Position numbers and translations under genes: made by a program. Positions 38,459-51,317 of a stretch of 64,000 nucleotides of DNA are shown here, in pieces; position 1 is the first letter of the stretch; each line of letters begins with the position of its first letter. Under the pieces are notes generated by a model. It was not told where the DNA came from. It saw only the letters and a program-made list of their open reading frames with translations, and did no database searches. Source of the stretch: Robiginitomaculum sp. (GTDB lineage Bacteria > Pseudomonadota > Alphaproteobacteria > Caulobacterales > Maricaulaceae); contig JAJFFT010000004.1 in NCBI GenBank assembly GCA_021776525.1, positions 280,499 to 344,498 on the forward strand. The letters run 5' to 3'.

Positions 38459-38875
38459 ATGAGCGCAAACTGGTCTGATCCGCGGCCATTATCGCCATTT
38501 ACATCCGTGTGGCGTTGGCACGTAACCATGGTGACATCCATCTTGCATCGGGCAAGTGGTGTGGCACTGTATGGTGGGGTTTTTGTGATTGTGGCCTGGC
38601 TTGCTGCTGCGGCCGAAGGGCCAAAAACCTATATGAAGCTGATGAGTGTGATGGGGTCTATACCTGGCCGGGCGCTGCTTTTTGCCTTCACATTGGCGCT
38701 CTCTTTTCACTTGCTCAACGGTGTGCGTTATCTGATGTGGGGCAAGGGTGTCGGCTATGACAAGGAAACCGCAGACCGAACCGCATGGGTGGTCCTGGTA
38801 CTGAGTGTGCTTCTGACCCTCGCCATTTGGGCAACAGCCTATTGGGGCCTTAATCTTTTGTCGGTGGGGGGCTGA
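38459..38875 (+). CDS. sdhC: Succinate dehydrogenase cytochrome b556 subunit
   Basis: 'RPLSPFTSVWRWHVTMVTSILHRASGVALYGG', 'HLLNGVRYLMWG'. Confidence 0.95.
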   Translation: MSANWSDPRPLSPFTSVWRWHVTMVTSILHRASGVALYGGVFVIVAWLAAAAEGPKTYMKLMSVMGSIPGRALLFAFTLALSFHLLNGVRYLMWGKGVGYDKETADRTAWVVLVLSVLLTLAIWATAYWGLNLLSVGG

Positions 38876-38878
38876 TCC

Positions 38879-39250
38879 ATGCGTACGTCCTACAAGAATG
38901 TAACTGGTCTTGGCTCGGCCCATAAAGGGGTTGAGCATTATGTCAAACAAAGGGTCACTGCGGTGGCGCTACTCGTCCTCATTCCGCTGTTTTTATTGCA
39001 GTTTTTGTCCAGTTTTACCTCCGGTTACAATGGTGTGATGGCGTGGCTGGGTTCGCCCTTTGGTGCCGCGGTGACGTTTTTATGCATCAGCGCCATGGTG
39101 GTGCATATGCGCCTTGGGGTGCAGACCGCCATTGAAGATTACTTTGGCGGGTTTTTGCGCACACTGGGCTTGTGGCTCAATAATCTTTTCTCTTTGGCGC
39201 TCTGGCTGACGGCCGTGTACGCGCTGATTTCGATCAATTTTGGGAGTTAA
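38879..39250 (+). CDS. sdhD: Succinate dehydrogenase membrane anchor
   Basis: 'GLGSAHKGVEHYVKQRVTAVAL', 'HMRLGVQTAIEDYFGG'. Confidence 0.95.
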   Translation: MRTSYKNVTGLGSAHKGVEHYVKQRVTAVALLVLIPLFLLQFLSSFTSGYNGVMAWLGSPFGAAVTFLCISAMVVHMRLGVQTAIEDYFGGFLRTLGLWLNNLFSLALWLTAVYALISINFGS

Positions 39251-39256
39251 CGCGTA

Positions 39257-41038
39257 ATGGCGTATGAATGGATTGATCACACTTTTGATGTGGTTGTCGT
39301 AGGCGCTGGCGGCGCTGGGCTTCGTGCAGCGCTGGGCGCGGCACAGGGCGGTTTGAAAACTGCATGTATCACCAAAGTGTTCCCCACACGCAGCCATACG
39401 GTGGCGGCCCAGGGCGGCATTGCGGCGTCATTGGGCAACATGTCTGACGACAGCTGGCAATGGCATATGTATGACACGGTCAAGGGTTCGGACTGGCTGG
39501 GTGATCAAGATGCCATCGAGTATATGTGCCGCGAAGCACCGCAAACGGTGTATGAGCTGGAACATTGGGGCCTGCCGTTTTCACGCACCGAAGAGGGCAA
39601 GATTTATCAGCGCCCGTTTGGCGGCCACATGAAGGAATTTGGCAAAACCCCGGCCCAGCGTGCCTGCGCCGCGGCTGACCGGACTGGCCATACACTGATC
39701 CATACACTTTATGGCGAATGCGTGCGCGCCCAGACCGATTTTTATATCGAATATTTTGTGCTTGACCTGATTATGGAAGACGGCGAATGCCGCGGCGTTC
39801 TGGCTTGGAAGCTGGATGACGGTACCTTGCATCGCTTTAAGGCTCAGGCGGTGATTCTGGCCACTGGCGGCTTTGGACGCTCTTACTTTTCATGCACGTC
39901 TGCCCATACCTGTACGGGCGATGGCGGCGGCATGGTGTTGCGCGCTGGCCTGCCTTTGCAGGATTTGGAGTTCATTCAGTTCCACCCGACCGGCATTTAT
40001 GGCGGCGGTATGTTGATTACCGAAGGGGCCAGAGGCGAGGGCGGCTATCTGGTTAATTCCGAAGGTGAGCGGTTTATGGAGCGCTATGCCCCGACCGCCA
40101 AGGATCTGGCCAGTCGCGATGTGGTTAGCCGTGCCATGACCATAGAAATACGTGAAGGGCGCGGTGTTGGTCCCAAAAAAGATCATATTTATCTGCACCT
40201 TGACCATTTACCGGCTGATCTTTTGCATAAACGTCTGCCGGGAATTTCCGAAAGCGCCAAAATCTTTGCTGGTGTTGATGTGACCAAAGAGCCGATCCCG
40301 GTTCTGCCCACCGTGCACTATAATATGGGCGGCATTCCGACCAATTTTAATGGCGAAGTGGTGTGCCCCAAAGACGGTGACCAGGATGCCACCGTGCCGG
40401 GTTTGTATGCCGCTGGCGAGGCCGCTTCGGCCTCGGTTCATGGGGCCAATCGTCTGGGCTGTAACTCGCTTCTCGATATTGTGGTGTTTGGCCGCTCGGC
40501 CGGTCTACGTTGTGTTGATACCTTGAAAGCAGGCGCCCGCCAGCGTGAATTGCCAAAGGATGCCGGTGAGGCTTCGCTAAAACGTTTTGATGCGATCCGT
40601 AACGCCAATGGTAAAACCTCAACCGCCGATCTGCGCTTGCATATGCAAGAAACCATGCAGACCTTTGCCGCCGTGTTCCGTACCGGCGACAGCCTGTCCG
40701 AAGGCGCTGGCGAGGTGGCCAAAATCTGGTCCATGGCCAAGGATATGAAGGTCACGGATCACTCAATGATCTGGAATTCAGACCTCGTGGAAAGCCTCGA
40801 ATTTTATAACCTTCTGGAACAGGCCACCGTATTGATCAATGCGGCTTTGGCCCGCGAGGAAAGCCGCGGCGCCCACGCCCGCGAAGACTTCGCCGATCGC
40901 GATGACAAAAAGTGGATGAAGCACACATTGGGCTGGGTTGATGAGACCGGCAAGGTCAAACTCGATTACCGTCCGGTGCATACCTACACCATGACCGACG
41001 AGATTGATTACATCGAACCAGCAGTACGGGTGTATTAA
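39257..41038 (+). CDS. sdhA: Succinate dehydrogenase flavoprotein
   Basis: FAD motif [12 protein letters not shown], '[17 protein letters not shown]', '[26 protein letters not shown]'. Confidence 0.98.
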   Translation: MAYEWIDHTFDVVVVGAGGAGLRAALGAAQGGLKTACITKVFPTRSHTVAAQGGIAASLGNMSDDSWQWHMYDTVKGSDWLGDQDAIEYMCREAPQTVYELEHWGLPFSRTEEGKIYQRPFGGHMKEFGKTPAQRACAAADRTGHTLIHTLYGECVRAQTDFYIEYFVLDLIMEDGECRGVLAWKLDDGTLHRFKAQAVILATGGFGRSYFSCTSAHTCTGDGGGMVLRAGLPLQDLEFIQFHPTGIYGGGMLITEGARGEGGYLVNSEGERFMERYAPTAKDLASRDVVSRAMTIEIREGRGVGPKKDHIYLHLDHLPADLLHKRLPGISESAKIFAGVDVTKEPIPVLPTVHYNMGGIPTNFNGEVVCPKDGDQDATVPGLYAAGEAASASVHGANRLGCNSLLDIVVFGRSAGLRCVDTLKAGARQRELPKDAGEASLKRFDAIRNANGKTSTADLRLHMQETMQTFAAVFRTGDSLSEGAGEVAKIWSMAKDMKVTDHSMIWNSDLVESLEFYNLLEQATVLINAALAREESRGAHAREDFADRDDKKWMKHTLGWVDETGKVKLDYRPVHTYTMTDEIDYIEPAVRVY

Positions 41039-41039
41039 G

Positions 41040-41828
41040 ATGGTCCAGCTAACCCTACCCAAAAACTCCACCATCAAAAAAGGCAAGCACTGGCCAGCGC
41101 CCAAAGGTGCCGACCCCAAAAATGTGCGCGCCTTTCGCATTTATCGTTACGACCCCGATAGCGGCAAGAACCCGCGCTGGGATACCTTTGATCTGGACAC
41201 CAGCCAGTTCGGCCCGATGGCCCTGCACGCGGTGATCTATATCAAGGACAATGTCGATGCGTCGCTGACCTTTCGCCGCTCTTGCCGCGAGGGCGTGTGC
41301 GGCTCCTGTTCAATGAATATCGACGGGCGCAACACAATCGCCTGCACCAAACCGCTGGACGAGATTAAATCCAAAGTGGTCAATATCTCGCCTTTGCCGC
41401 ATATGGCGGTGATCAAGGATCTGGTGCCGGACCTCAATAATTTTTATGCCCAGCATGCGGCCATGCAGCCCTATTTGAAAACCACCACGGCGGCCCCGGA
41501 CAAGGAATGGAAACAGTCCATCGAGGATCGGGAAAAGCTGGATGGTCTGTACGAGTGCATTTTGTGCGCCTCATGCTCGACCGCCTGCCCCAGTTACTGG
41601 TGGAATGGCGATAAATATCTTGGCCCTGCGGCGCTTTTGCAAGCTTATCGCTGGTTGATCGATAGCCGCGATGAAGCCACCGGCGAGCGCCTTGACGAAC
41701 TGGAAGACCCGTTTCGCCTTTATCGCTGTCACACCATTATGAATTGCACACAAGTGTGCCCCAAAGGGCTGAACCCGGCCAAGGCCATTGGTGAGATCAA
41801 GAAAATGCTGGCAGAGCGCGCTGGTTAA
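41040..41828 (+). CDS. sdhB: Succinate dehydrogenase iron-sulfur protein
   Basis: '[19 protein letters not shown]', '[17 protein letters not shown]', '[17 protein letters not shown]'. Confidence 0.98.
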   Translation: MVQLTLPKNSTIKKGKHWPAPKGADPKNVRAFRIYRYDPDSGKNPRWDTFDLDTSQFGPMALHAVIYIKDNVDASLTFRRSCREGVCGSCSMNIDGRNTIACTKPLDEIKSKVVNISPLPHMAVIKDLVPDLNNFYAQHAAMQPYLKTTTAAPDKEWKQSIEDREKLDGLYECILCASCSTACPSYWWNGDKYLGPAALLQAYRWLIDSRDEATGERLDELEDPFRLYRCHTIMNCTQVCPKGLNPAKAIGEIKKMLAERAG

Positions 41829-41832
41829 GCCG

Positions 41833-42423
41833 ATGGCGCTGATCCCGCCCGTCGACGATCAGGACCTTGGCGATATGGCCGCGACCTTCGAGCTGGTCGC
41901 CGCCCATATGGGCTTTGTGCCAAACTCGCTTAAAACCATGGCGCACCGTCCCGAAATCGCCAATGCCTTTATGGGCCTCAGCTTTGCGGTCATGGGACCG
42001 GGCGGGGTTTTGCCGCCGGACCTGCGTTCCCTGATTGGCTTCGCCGCCAGTGCCGCCCATGGCTGTCGCTATTGCCAGGCCCATACAGTGCACAGCGCCA
42101 AGAATGCAGGCATAGAGCCGCAAAAGCTGGCGGCGCTGTGGGATTATGAAACCAGTCCGCTGTTTAGTGACAAAGAACGCGCCGCAATGCGCTTTGCCCA
42201 ATGCGCTGCGCAAACCCCGTCTATGGTTGGCAAGGCAGAAGGCAAAGCTTTACGGGTGCATTTTGATACGCCTGAAATTGCCGAGATCACGGCGGTGATT
42301 GCCCTGTTTGGCTTTTTAAACCGCTGGAATGACACTATGGGTACGGCACTGGAAGACATTCCCACCGCCTTTGCAGACACAACTCTGGCCCCCCAGGGCT
42401 GGGACGCTGGCAAACACGCATAA
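41833..42423 (+). CDS. AhpD/carboxymuconolactone decarboxylase-like protein
   Basis: 'ASAAHGCRYCQAHTVHSAKNAG' CxxC...H motif. Confidence 0.85.
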   Translation: MALIPPVDDQDLGDMAATFELVAAHMGFVPNSLKTMAHRPEIANAFMGLSFAVMGPGGVLPPDLRSLIGFAASAAHGCRYCQAHTVHSAKNAGIEPQKLAALWDYETSPLFSDKERAAMRFAQCAAQTPSMVGKAEGKALRVHFDTPEIAEITAVIALFGFLNRWNDTMGTALEDIPTAFADTTLAPQGWDAGKHA

Positions 42424-42529
42424 GCGACTTATCATCTAAATTGCACCATTATACCGGACCTGTTGCAGGCGGGTACAAGTGCGCATTATCCCCGTTTTGC
42501 GCAGGGGCAAAAAGGGCATAAAAGCCTCA

Positions 42530-42960
42530 TTTCAGGGTCACAAGAGTATCATTATAGGGGCCAATAAGGGGTAAAGAGGGTCAATCCATAGGGGTAAGCA
42601 GGGTCATTGTTGACCCGAGGATTGCCCCTTGGCGGCTATCCTCGGGACTACTCCTTCTCCCATGGGGAGAGGGTTGGGGTGAGGGAGTAGTGAGCAGGAA
42701 ACCAGATGTTACAGCGCCATTCCTTATAAGGCCTCATCCCCTCACCTTATTCCTCTCCCTCAAGGAGAGGAAAGAGACTGGACTATGCCAGTGGGGAATA
42801 CATAACCTTATCCCACACCGGGGCGGTTGAGGTATAGTTTACCAAGATGAGCCATCCATGCTTCGGGACGATTGCGAAGGCGCAATCCCTCAGCATGAGG
42901 CGGAGATTAAAACGATACCCTCATCCTGAGGTGCGAACGAAGAGAGCCTCGAAGGATGGA
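42530..42960. repeat. Intergenic array of palindromic/hairpin repeats between two convergent genes
   Basis: Hairpins at 42601-42616, 42614-42646, 42647-42691, 42857-42897, 42922-42959; inverted partner motif of the 'CTCCTTCTCCC..GGGAGAGGG' element around 42733-42772; 'agggtca' at 42534, 42577, 42600. Confidence 0.8.
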
Positions 42961-42999
42961 TAATCACACAGTCATCCCGGGCGTCAGGAAAAAATGAGC

Positions 43000-44688
43000 T
43001 TAACCGGCCTCGCCTATCATTTTTTCACGCAAGGCTTTTTTGGCAATTTTGCCAGAGGCAATGCGGGGCAATGGCTCATTCATAAACTCGACCAGGGACG
43101 GAATTTTATAAGCGGCCAGATGTTCGGCCAGGTCCTGGATCAGTTTTTGGGCATCGAGATCACTGCCGGGGCGCGGATAAACAACACAAGCCACCACCTC
43201 GCCAAGGCGGTCATGAGGCACACCAAATACGGTGGCTTCCAATACGTCTGGATGGGCGCAAATGGCGGCTTCAACTTCCAGCGTGGCAATGTTCTCGCCG
43301 CCGCGAATGATAATGTCCTTGATGCGATCAACGATATACAAAAAGCCTTCTTCGTCGAACAGACCAACATCGCCGGTGTGCAACCAGCCATCGGTAAAGG
43401 CTTCGGCTGTGGCATCTGGCTGGTTCCAGTAACAACGGATATTGGCGGCAGATTTCAGGCAGATCTCGCCGCGCTCACCGGTGGGCATCACATTGCCTTC
43501 TGGGTCACGAATTTCAATCTCGACGATTGGACGGGCCACCTTGCCAATACTGCTTGGCCGTTTCAGGTAATCATCACCGGCATTAAAGGCCCCGATGCCC
43601 TGGGTTTCAGTAAGGCCATAACCGGCCAGCGGACGGGCACCATCCAACATGTCATTCAGTGGTTTGACGTGGTCAGGCGGGCGAGCCGCGCCGCCTGCAC
43701 CAATATCGGTCAGGCTAGACAGATCATAATCATCGCGATTGGGGGCATTCAAAAGGTCGGCCCCCATGGTCGGCACCCCGGTCAGCGAGCTGACCTTCTC
43801 TTTTTCAATCAGGCGCATGGCCTCGGTAATGTCCCATTTGCGCATCAACACGACTTTGCGCGCCGCAACCACAGAAACCAGAAAAATGACCACGCATCCG
43901 GTAACATGAAACAATGGGATGGTTTGCAAAATAACCGGCTGTGGGCCGCTGCCGGGGGCTTCGCCGCGCGAATTTTGCATGGCCAGACCCATCAGGGCAT
44001 ACCCCAAAATGCCGGTGATCACCTGCCGGTTGGTGGACAACGCCCCTTTGGGATGGCCGGTTGAGCCAGATGTATACATCAAAGTGGCATTGTCTTCAGG
44101 GCCAATGTCGACCGCCGGCGGTGTGCTGTCTGTGCTGGCACTCATCAGGGCGTCATAATCCAGGGCGCGGGGGTGCGTTTGGTCAAAATCACCGCTGACG
44201 ATCAGGGTTAAATCCTGCGTATCCAAAAGCGGCATGAAATGTTTGGCCCGGCGTGGATCGACCAGAATAATTTTCGCGCCGCTGTCTTCCAGCGCATAGG
44301 CAATCTCTTCGGTTCCCCACCAGGAGTTAAGCGGCGTGGCCACGGCACCGGCCATCAATGTGCCAATAAAACCGATCACCCATTCCGGGCGATTGCGCAT
44401 CGAGATTGAGACACGGTCGCCTTTTTTAACGCCAAGTCCAATCAGGACGTTGGCATAGCGGGCGGCGGCATCATAGGTTTCACGAAAGCTGAGGCGGGTT
44501 TCATCCTCGACCAGAAACGGCACATCCCCGTGCTGCATCATGATCATGAACAAGTCGCGCAAGCTGTCCGGTGCTTTGGTAAATACCGAATATTCAATGC
44601 CGTCGACGACTTCGCGACCGACCGCCAAGTCGGCGTTCGGTGCGGTTGCTGCGCTGACAAATGCCTCAACGGTATCGAAAAAGCTCAT
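43000..44688 (-). CDS. AMP-dependent acyl-CoA synthetase
   Basis: 'NATLMYTSGSTGHPKGALSTNRQV', 'GWLHTGDVGLFDEEGFLYIVDRIKDIIIRGGENIATLEVE'. Start at MSFFDTVEAF; ORF track extends upstream. Confidence 0.93.
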   Translation of the reverse strand: MSFFDTVEAFVSAATAPNADLAVGREVVDGIEYSVFTKAPDSLRDLFMIMMQHGDVPFLVEDETRLSFRETYDAAARYANVLIGLGVKKGDRVSISMRNRPEWVIGFIGTLMAGAVATPLNSWWGTEEIAYALEDSGAKIILVDPRRAKHFMPLLDTQDLTLIVSGDFDQTHPRALDYDALMSASTDSTPPAVDIGPEDNATLMYTSGSTGHPKGALSTNRQVITGILGYALMGLAMQNSRGEAPGSGPQPVILQTIPLFHVTGCVVIFLVSVVAARKVVLMRKWDITEAMRLIEKEKVSSLTGVPTMGADLLNAPNRDDYDLSSLTDIGAGGAARPPDHVKPLNDMLDGARPLAGYGLTETQGIGAFNAGDDYLKRPSSIGKVARPIVEIEIRDPEGNVMPTGERGEICLKSAANIRCYWNQPDATAEAFTDGWLHTGDVGLFDEEGFLYIVDRIKDIIIRGGENIATLEVEAAICAHPDVLEATVFGVPHDRLGEVVACVVYPRPGSDLDAQKLIQDLAEHLAAYKIPSLVEFMNEPLPRIASGKIAKKALREKMIGEAG

Positions 44689-44776
44689 ACTCTCACCCCA
44701 TTTATGTTTTGCTATTTTTGGCAGGAATTTATGCCGGGCGAAAGCTGTTTTGATGCTTTTTTGGCAAAATATGCCT

Positions 44777-46207
44777 TTATCCGCCGATGACCGCCTTGGT
44801 TTCCAGGTATTCGGCAAAGCCGTGCTCGCCCCATTCGCGGCCATTACCCGATTGTTTATAGCCGCCAAAAGGCGCCGCCATATCAAGGCTGGCCCCGTTG
44901 ACCACCACCTGTCCGGCGCGCATTTTCCCGGCGATTTGGGAAACCCGTTTGGGATCAGAACCCGAAACATAAGACGACAGACCATAAGGGGTGTCATTGG
45001 CAATCTGTACCGCCTCTGCATCGTCCTGATAACCAATCAGCACCAGAACCGGGCCAAACACCTCTTCGCGGGCGATGGTCATATCATTGGTCACATTGGC
45101 AAAAACGGTGGGGCGAACAAACCAGCCCCGGTTCAGGTCTTCGGGCCGGCCGGGACCTCCAGCGGCCAATGTGGCACCTTCTTTCATGCCGGTCTCGATC
45201 AGGCCCTGAATTTTGGTCCACTGATTACCTGAAATCACTGGCCCCATGACCATGCCTTCCGTCTTGGGTTCGGCGACCACAACGGCATTGGCAACGGCGG
45301 CGGCAATACCCGCGGCCTCGTCCATGCGGTCCATCGGCACCAGCATGCGCGACGGCGCATTACAGCTTTGGCCAGAATTCAAGCACATGGTCTGCATGCC
45401 CCCCGATACCGCCTTGGTAAAACCTTCGCCGTCCAGATCATCCAGAATGATATTGGCAGATTTACCGCCCAGTTCCTGACTGACCCGTTTGATGGTTGGC
45501 GCGGCGGCGCGGGCAACTTCGATCCCGGCGCGGGTCGAGCCGGTAAAGGACACCATATCAATGCCCGGATGCGCAGAAATTGCAGCCCCCACCGTGGGGC
45601 CATCGCCATGGACCAGATTGACCACACCGGCAGGCACACCGGCATCAATCAGCACTTCCATAAACACTTGCGCGGAATAGGGGGACAGTTCGGATGGCTT
45701 CCAGACACTGGTGCACCCTGTGGCCAGCGCCGGGGCCAGTTTACAGGCGATCTGGTTGACCGGCCAATTCCACGGCGTGATCAGGCCACACACACCAATA
45801 GGTTCGCGGCGCAAAGCATGACCGCCATGTGCGGCTTCAAATGCGAAGTTTTCCAGAATCTTAGCCGCTTCGGCAAAATGCCCAAGGCCAGATCCGGCTT
45901 GTGCAGTACCGGACAGCCAGGCCGGGGCGCCCATTTCAAGGGTGATGGCCTCGGCAATATCGCCCATGCGGGCTTGATAGGCGGCAATAATGGCATGCAA
46001 AAGCGCCAACCGGTCTTTTCTGCTGGTGGTGCAAAACGACTCAAAGGCGGTGTTTGCGGCGGCAACGGCCCGATCCACGTCAGTGGTATCACCCAGAGCA
46101 ACACTGCCGCTGGGGTCCTCGGTGGCAGGGTTGATCACCGCCATGGTGCGTGTGCCTGATGGGGAAACCCACTTTCCATCAATATAAAACTTCGTGATAT
46201 CACGCAT
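44777..46207 (-). CDS. Aldehyde dehydrogenase family protein
   Basis: 'FTGSTRAGIEVARAAAPTIKRVSQELGGKSANIILDD', 'NSGQSCNAPSRMLV', 'REEVFGPVLVLIGY'. Confidence 0.95.
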   Translation of the reverse strand: MRDITKFYIDGKWVSPSGTRTMAVINPATEDPSGSVALGDTTDVDRAVAAANTAFESFCTTSRKDRLALLHAIIAAYQARMGDIAEAITLEMGAPAWLSGTAQAGSGLGHFAEAAKILENFAFEAAHGGHALRREPIGVCGLITPWNWPVNQIACKLAPALATGCTSVWKPSELSPYSAQVFMEVLIDAGVPAGVVNLVHGDGPTVGAAISAHPGIDMVSFTGSTRAGIEVARAAAPTIKRVSQELGGKSANIILDDLDGEGFTKAVSGGMQTMCLNSGQSCNAPSRMLVPMDRMDEAAGIAAAVANAVVVAEPKTEGMVMGPVISGNQWTKIQGLIETGMKEGATLAAGGPGRPEDLNRGWFVRPTVFANVTNDMTIAREEVFGPVLVLIGYQDDAEAVQIANDTPYGLSSYVSGSDPKRVSQIAGKMRAGQVVVNGASLDMAAPFGGYKQSGNGREWGEHGFAEYLETKAVIGG

Positions 46208-46444
46208 TTGCATTGCTCCAGTCGTTGATTGTTGTCTACATTTCGCCGCCAGAGTAACGCCCATTGAGCAAGGTGCAAGCGCGGCTGTACTGATCGCTTC
46301 ACCTTGCGTTGACTTAGGGGTCTGCATGGCTATAGTGCGCCGCTTGTTGCCGGGGGCCATGCCCTGTGGGCAGCGACGCTATGAGATTTATGAAAAACCC
46401 GATACGGTCGGCCAAGGCCTCACCGTTAGAAAAACGAGATAAAC

Positions 46445-46945
46445 ATGTTTGCGGTGATTAAAACCGGTGGCAAGCAGTACAAAGTCGCCAAAGGCGATGT
46501 GCTGATCATCGAAAAGCTGGACGTAACGGACGGCGAAGCAGTTACATTTGATCAGGTTCTGATGCTGGGCGATGGTGATGATATCACTGTTGGATCGCCA
46601 ACCATCGAAGGCGCTCAGGTGCGTGCTGAACTTCTTGAAACCCGCAAGGGCGCCAAGATACTTGTATTCAAGAAAAAGCGTCGCAAGAATTACCGTCGCA
46701 CCCATGGCCATCGTCAGGTGGAAACGGTTGTGCGGGTTACGGACATTCTGGCCAAAGGCGCAAAGCCTGCTGCTAAGAAAGCGGCGGCTAAGCCAGCGGC
46801 TGCGAAAAAAGCAGAAGCCAAACCAGCGGCTGCGAAAAAGGCTCCGGCTAAAAAACCAGCTGCGGCCAAAAAGCCGGCTGCTGCGAAAAAGCCCGCCGCT
46901 GCTAAAAAGGCACCGGCCAAGAAAACTGCTGCTAAGAAGGACTAG
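46445..46945 (+). CDS. rplU: 50S ribosomal protein L21 with Ala/Lys/Pro-rich histone-H1-like C-terminal extension
   Basis: '[25 protein letters not shown]...[16 protein letters not shown]' followed by repeated [11 protein letters not shown] units. Confidence 0.97.
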   Translation: MFAVIKTGGKQYKVAKGDVLIIEKLDVTDGEAVTFDQVLMLGDGDDITVGSPTIEGAQVRAELLETRKGAKILVFKKKRRKNYRRTHGHRQVETVVRVTDILAKGAKPAAKKAAAKPAAAKKAEAKPAAAKKAPAKKPAAAKKPAAAKKPAAAKKAPAKKTAAKKD

Positions 46946-46951
46946 AGATCA

Positions 46952-47215
46952 ATGGCACATAAAAAAGCTGGCGGTTCATCCCGCAACGGGCGCGATAGCG
47001 CCGGCCGTCGTCTCGGCGTTAAAAAGTTCGGCGGCGAAAGCGTCATTCCGGGCAATATTATTATTCGCCAACGCGGTACAAAAGTGTATCCAGGCGACAA
47101 TGTCGGCATGGGCAAAGACCACACGCTTTTTGCGCTCGAAGAAGGCAAAATTCAGTTTTCGCGCAAAAAGAACGATCGCTCCTATGTTTCGGTTGTCCCG
47201 GCAGCTAAGAAGTAA
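46952..47215 (+). CDS. rpmA: 50S ribosomal protein L27
   Basis: '[29 protein letters not shown]'. Confidence 0.98.
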   Translation: MAHKKAGGSSRNGRDSAGRRLGVKKFGGESVIPGNIIIRQRGTKVYPGDNVGMGKDHTLFALEEGKIQFSRKKNDRSYVSVVPAAKK

Positions 47216-47261
47216 AGCGGCATACCATGCCGCCCAAAAGGTGGCTTGACGTTTTCAATAG

Positions 47262-47290
47262 GGGAGATGGCCAGGCCATCTCCCTTTTTG
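47262..47290 (+). terminator. Rho-independent terminator after rplU-rpmA
   Basis: GGGAGATGGCC-A-GGCCATCTCCC followed by TTTTT. Confidence 0.9.
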
Positions 47291-47311
47291 TTTGGCCTGA
47301 TGGAGGCTTTT

Positions 47312-47851
47312 ATGGATTACACAATAGAAACCAAACGTCTGGTCATGGGGCCATTTGTTGATGACGATATTGATCGGCGTGTTGTGCTGGCTAATGATAT
47401 TGATGTGGCACGCATGGTCACCCGCATGCCGCACCCATACACCCGCAAAGATGCCATCGACTGGGTCGCCACCCACGATGCGGGCCGCGAGGCAGGCACC
47501 GATTATGCCTTTGCCATAAACCGCAAAGGCGATGGGCTGATCGGGTCTGTGGGACTGCACAAAAAAGGCAATACGCTGTTTGATCTGGGCTATTGGATCG
47601 GCAAGCCCTATTGGGGCCATGGTTATGCCAGCGAGGCGGCCATTGCGGTTATGGATTGGGGCCGCAAAAGCCTGGGTCTGCGTGAAGTCACGGCTTGTTA
47701 TTTCACGGACAACCCGGCCTCTGGCCGAGTGTTGGAAAAGGCGGGCTTTGTGCACACCGGCACAGATGGAAATTGCCACAGCATTGGTCGGGGCGAAAAG
47801 ATGCGCAGTTTAAATATGATCTGGCGCGACGGCGCACAAAAACAGGGATAG
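47312..47851 (+). CDS. GNAT acetyltransferase (RimJ/RimL-like)
   Basis: 'IETKRLVMGPFVDDDI', 'DLGYWIGKPYWGHGYASEAAIAVMDWG', 'NPASGRVLEKAGF'. ORF-track start 47246 would overlap the terminator, so start set at MDYTIETKR. Confidence 0.9.
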   Translation: MDYTIETKRLVMGPFVDDDIDRRVVLANDIDVARMVTRMPHPYTRKDAIDWVATHDAGREAGTDYAFAINRKGDGLIGSVGLHKKGNTLFDLGYWIGKPYWGHGYASEAAIAVMDWGRKSLGLREVTACYFTDNPASGRVLEKAGFVHTGTDGNCHSIGRGEKMRSLNMIWRDGAQKQG

Positions 47852-50051
<2,200 letters not shown>

Positions 50052-50055
<4 letters not shown>

Positions 50056-51317
50056 GCAAGCCAATTGATATTATGATGCAGCAGATGGGGCAGGCAGCGC
50101 GCACCGCCGCCGCGTCGTTGGCGCATCTGGATGCAGCGCAAAAAACCAATGGTCTGCATGCCGCTGCTAATGCCATTCGTGATGCTGCGCCTGATATTTT
50201 GGCCGCCAACGCCCGCGACATGCAAGCCGCCAGTGCGCGCGGTCTTTCCGATGCCCGCCTCGACCGGTTGATGCTGGATGCGGACCGTATTGAGGCAATG
50301 GCCAAAGGCGTCGACCAAGTGGCCGATCTGCCTGACCCCATCGGTGAAGTGGACCAGCAATGGACCCCTGCCAATGGCCTGAACATTAGCCGTGTGCGCA
50401 CGCCTTTGGGGGTGATCGGGATGATTTATGAAAGCCGTCCCAATGTGACCGCCGACGCCGGGGCGATCTGCGTCAAGGCTGGCAATGCGGTGATATTGCG
50501 CGGCGGTGCCGACGGGTTTCATTCGTCAACGGCGATTGCAAGGGCGTTTCGCGCCGGTCTGCAAACCCAGGGTCTGCCCGCCGACGCGGTGCAATTGGTG
50601 CCGGACACCGACCGCGCCGCCGTCGGGGCGATGCTGGGCGGTCTTGGCGGGACCATTGATCTGATTATTCCGCGCGGCGGCAAAAGTCTGATCGCCCGTG
50701 TGCAGGCCGATGCCCGCGTACCGGTGCTCTCGCATCTCGAAGGGTTATGCCATGTTTATGTGCATGAACATGCCGATGCCGATATGGCCCGCGCCATTGT
50801 GGTGAACGCCAAAATGCGCCGTACGGGTATTTGCGGCTCGGCGGAAACTCTGTTGATAGACCGTGCCTGTGCCGCAAATTTGCTGCCGCTGATTGCCAAA
50901 GACTTACAGGCGGCGGGCTGTGTTTTGCGCGGCGATAAGGCATCACGTGCCATTGTCGACGATATGGAGGCGGCCAGTGAAGAGGATTGGCGCACCGAAT
51001 ATCTGGATGCGATCCTCAGTATCCGTGTGGTCGATGATCTGGACGCCGCCATGGCACACATTGCCCAATACGGCTCGGCCCATACCGACAGCATTATCAC
51101 CAATGATGAGCCAGCGGCGGTGCGGTTTCTCAACGGTGTTGATTCTGCCATTGTCTTGCACAATGCCTCGACCCAATACGCCGATGGCGGCGAGTTCGGC
51201 TTTGGGGCCGAGATCGGCATAGCCACGGGAAAGTTACACGCGCGCGGCCCCGTCGGTGCGGCGCAATTGACCTCTTATCATTATGTGGTGCGCGGCCATG
51301 GCCATATCCGCCCATAG
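50052..51317 (+). CDS. proA: Gamma-glutamyl phosphate reductase
   Basis: 'PLGVIGMIYESRPNVTADAGAICVKAGNAVILRGG', 'IIPRGGKSLI', 'NASTQYADGGEFGFGAEIGIATGKLHARGPVG'. Confidence 0.98.

Noticed and set aside
42530-42960. CRISPR array
   Set aside because: Repeats differ in sequence and spacing, are palindromic elements of several types, and no cas genes are present.
42994-44064. 356 aa plus-strand ORF
   Set aside because: Antisense to the acyl-CoA synthetase with low-complexity, unrecognisable sequence; shadow ORF.
45368-46159. 263 aa plus-strand ORF
   Set aside because: Antisense to the aldehyde dehydrogenase; no independent support.
46405-46427. CGGTCGGCCAAGGCCTCACCG hairpin upstream of rplU as an autoregulatory L21 leader
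   Set aside because: Short imperfect stem with no comparison available; not enough to call a ribosomal leader.
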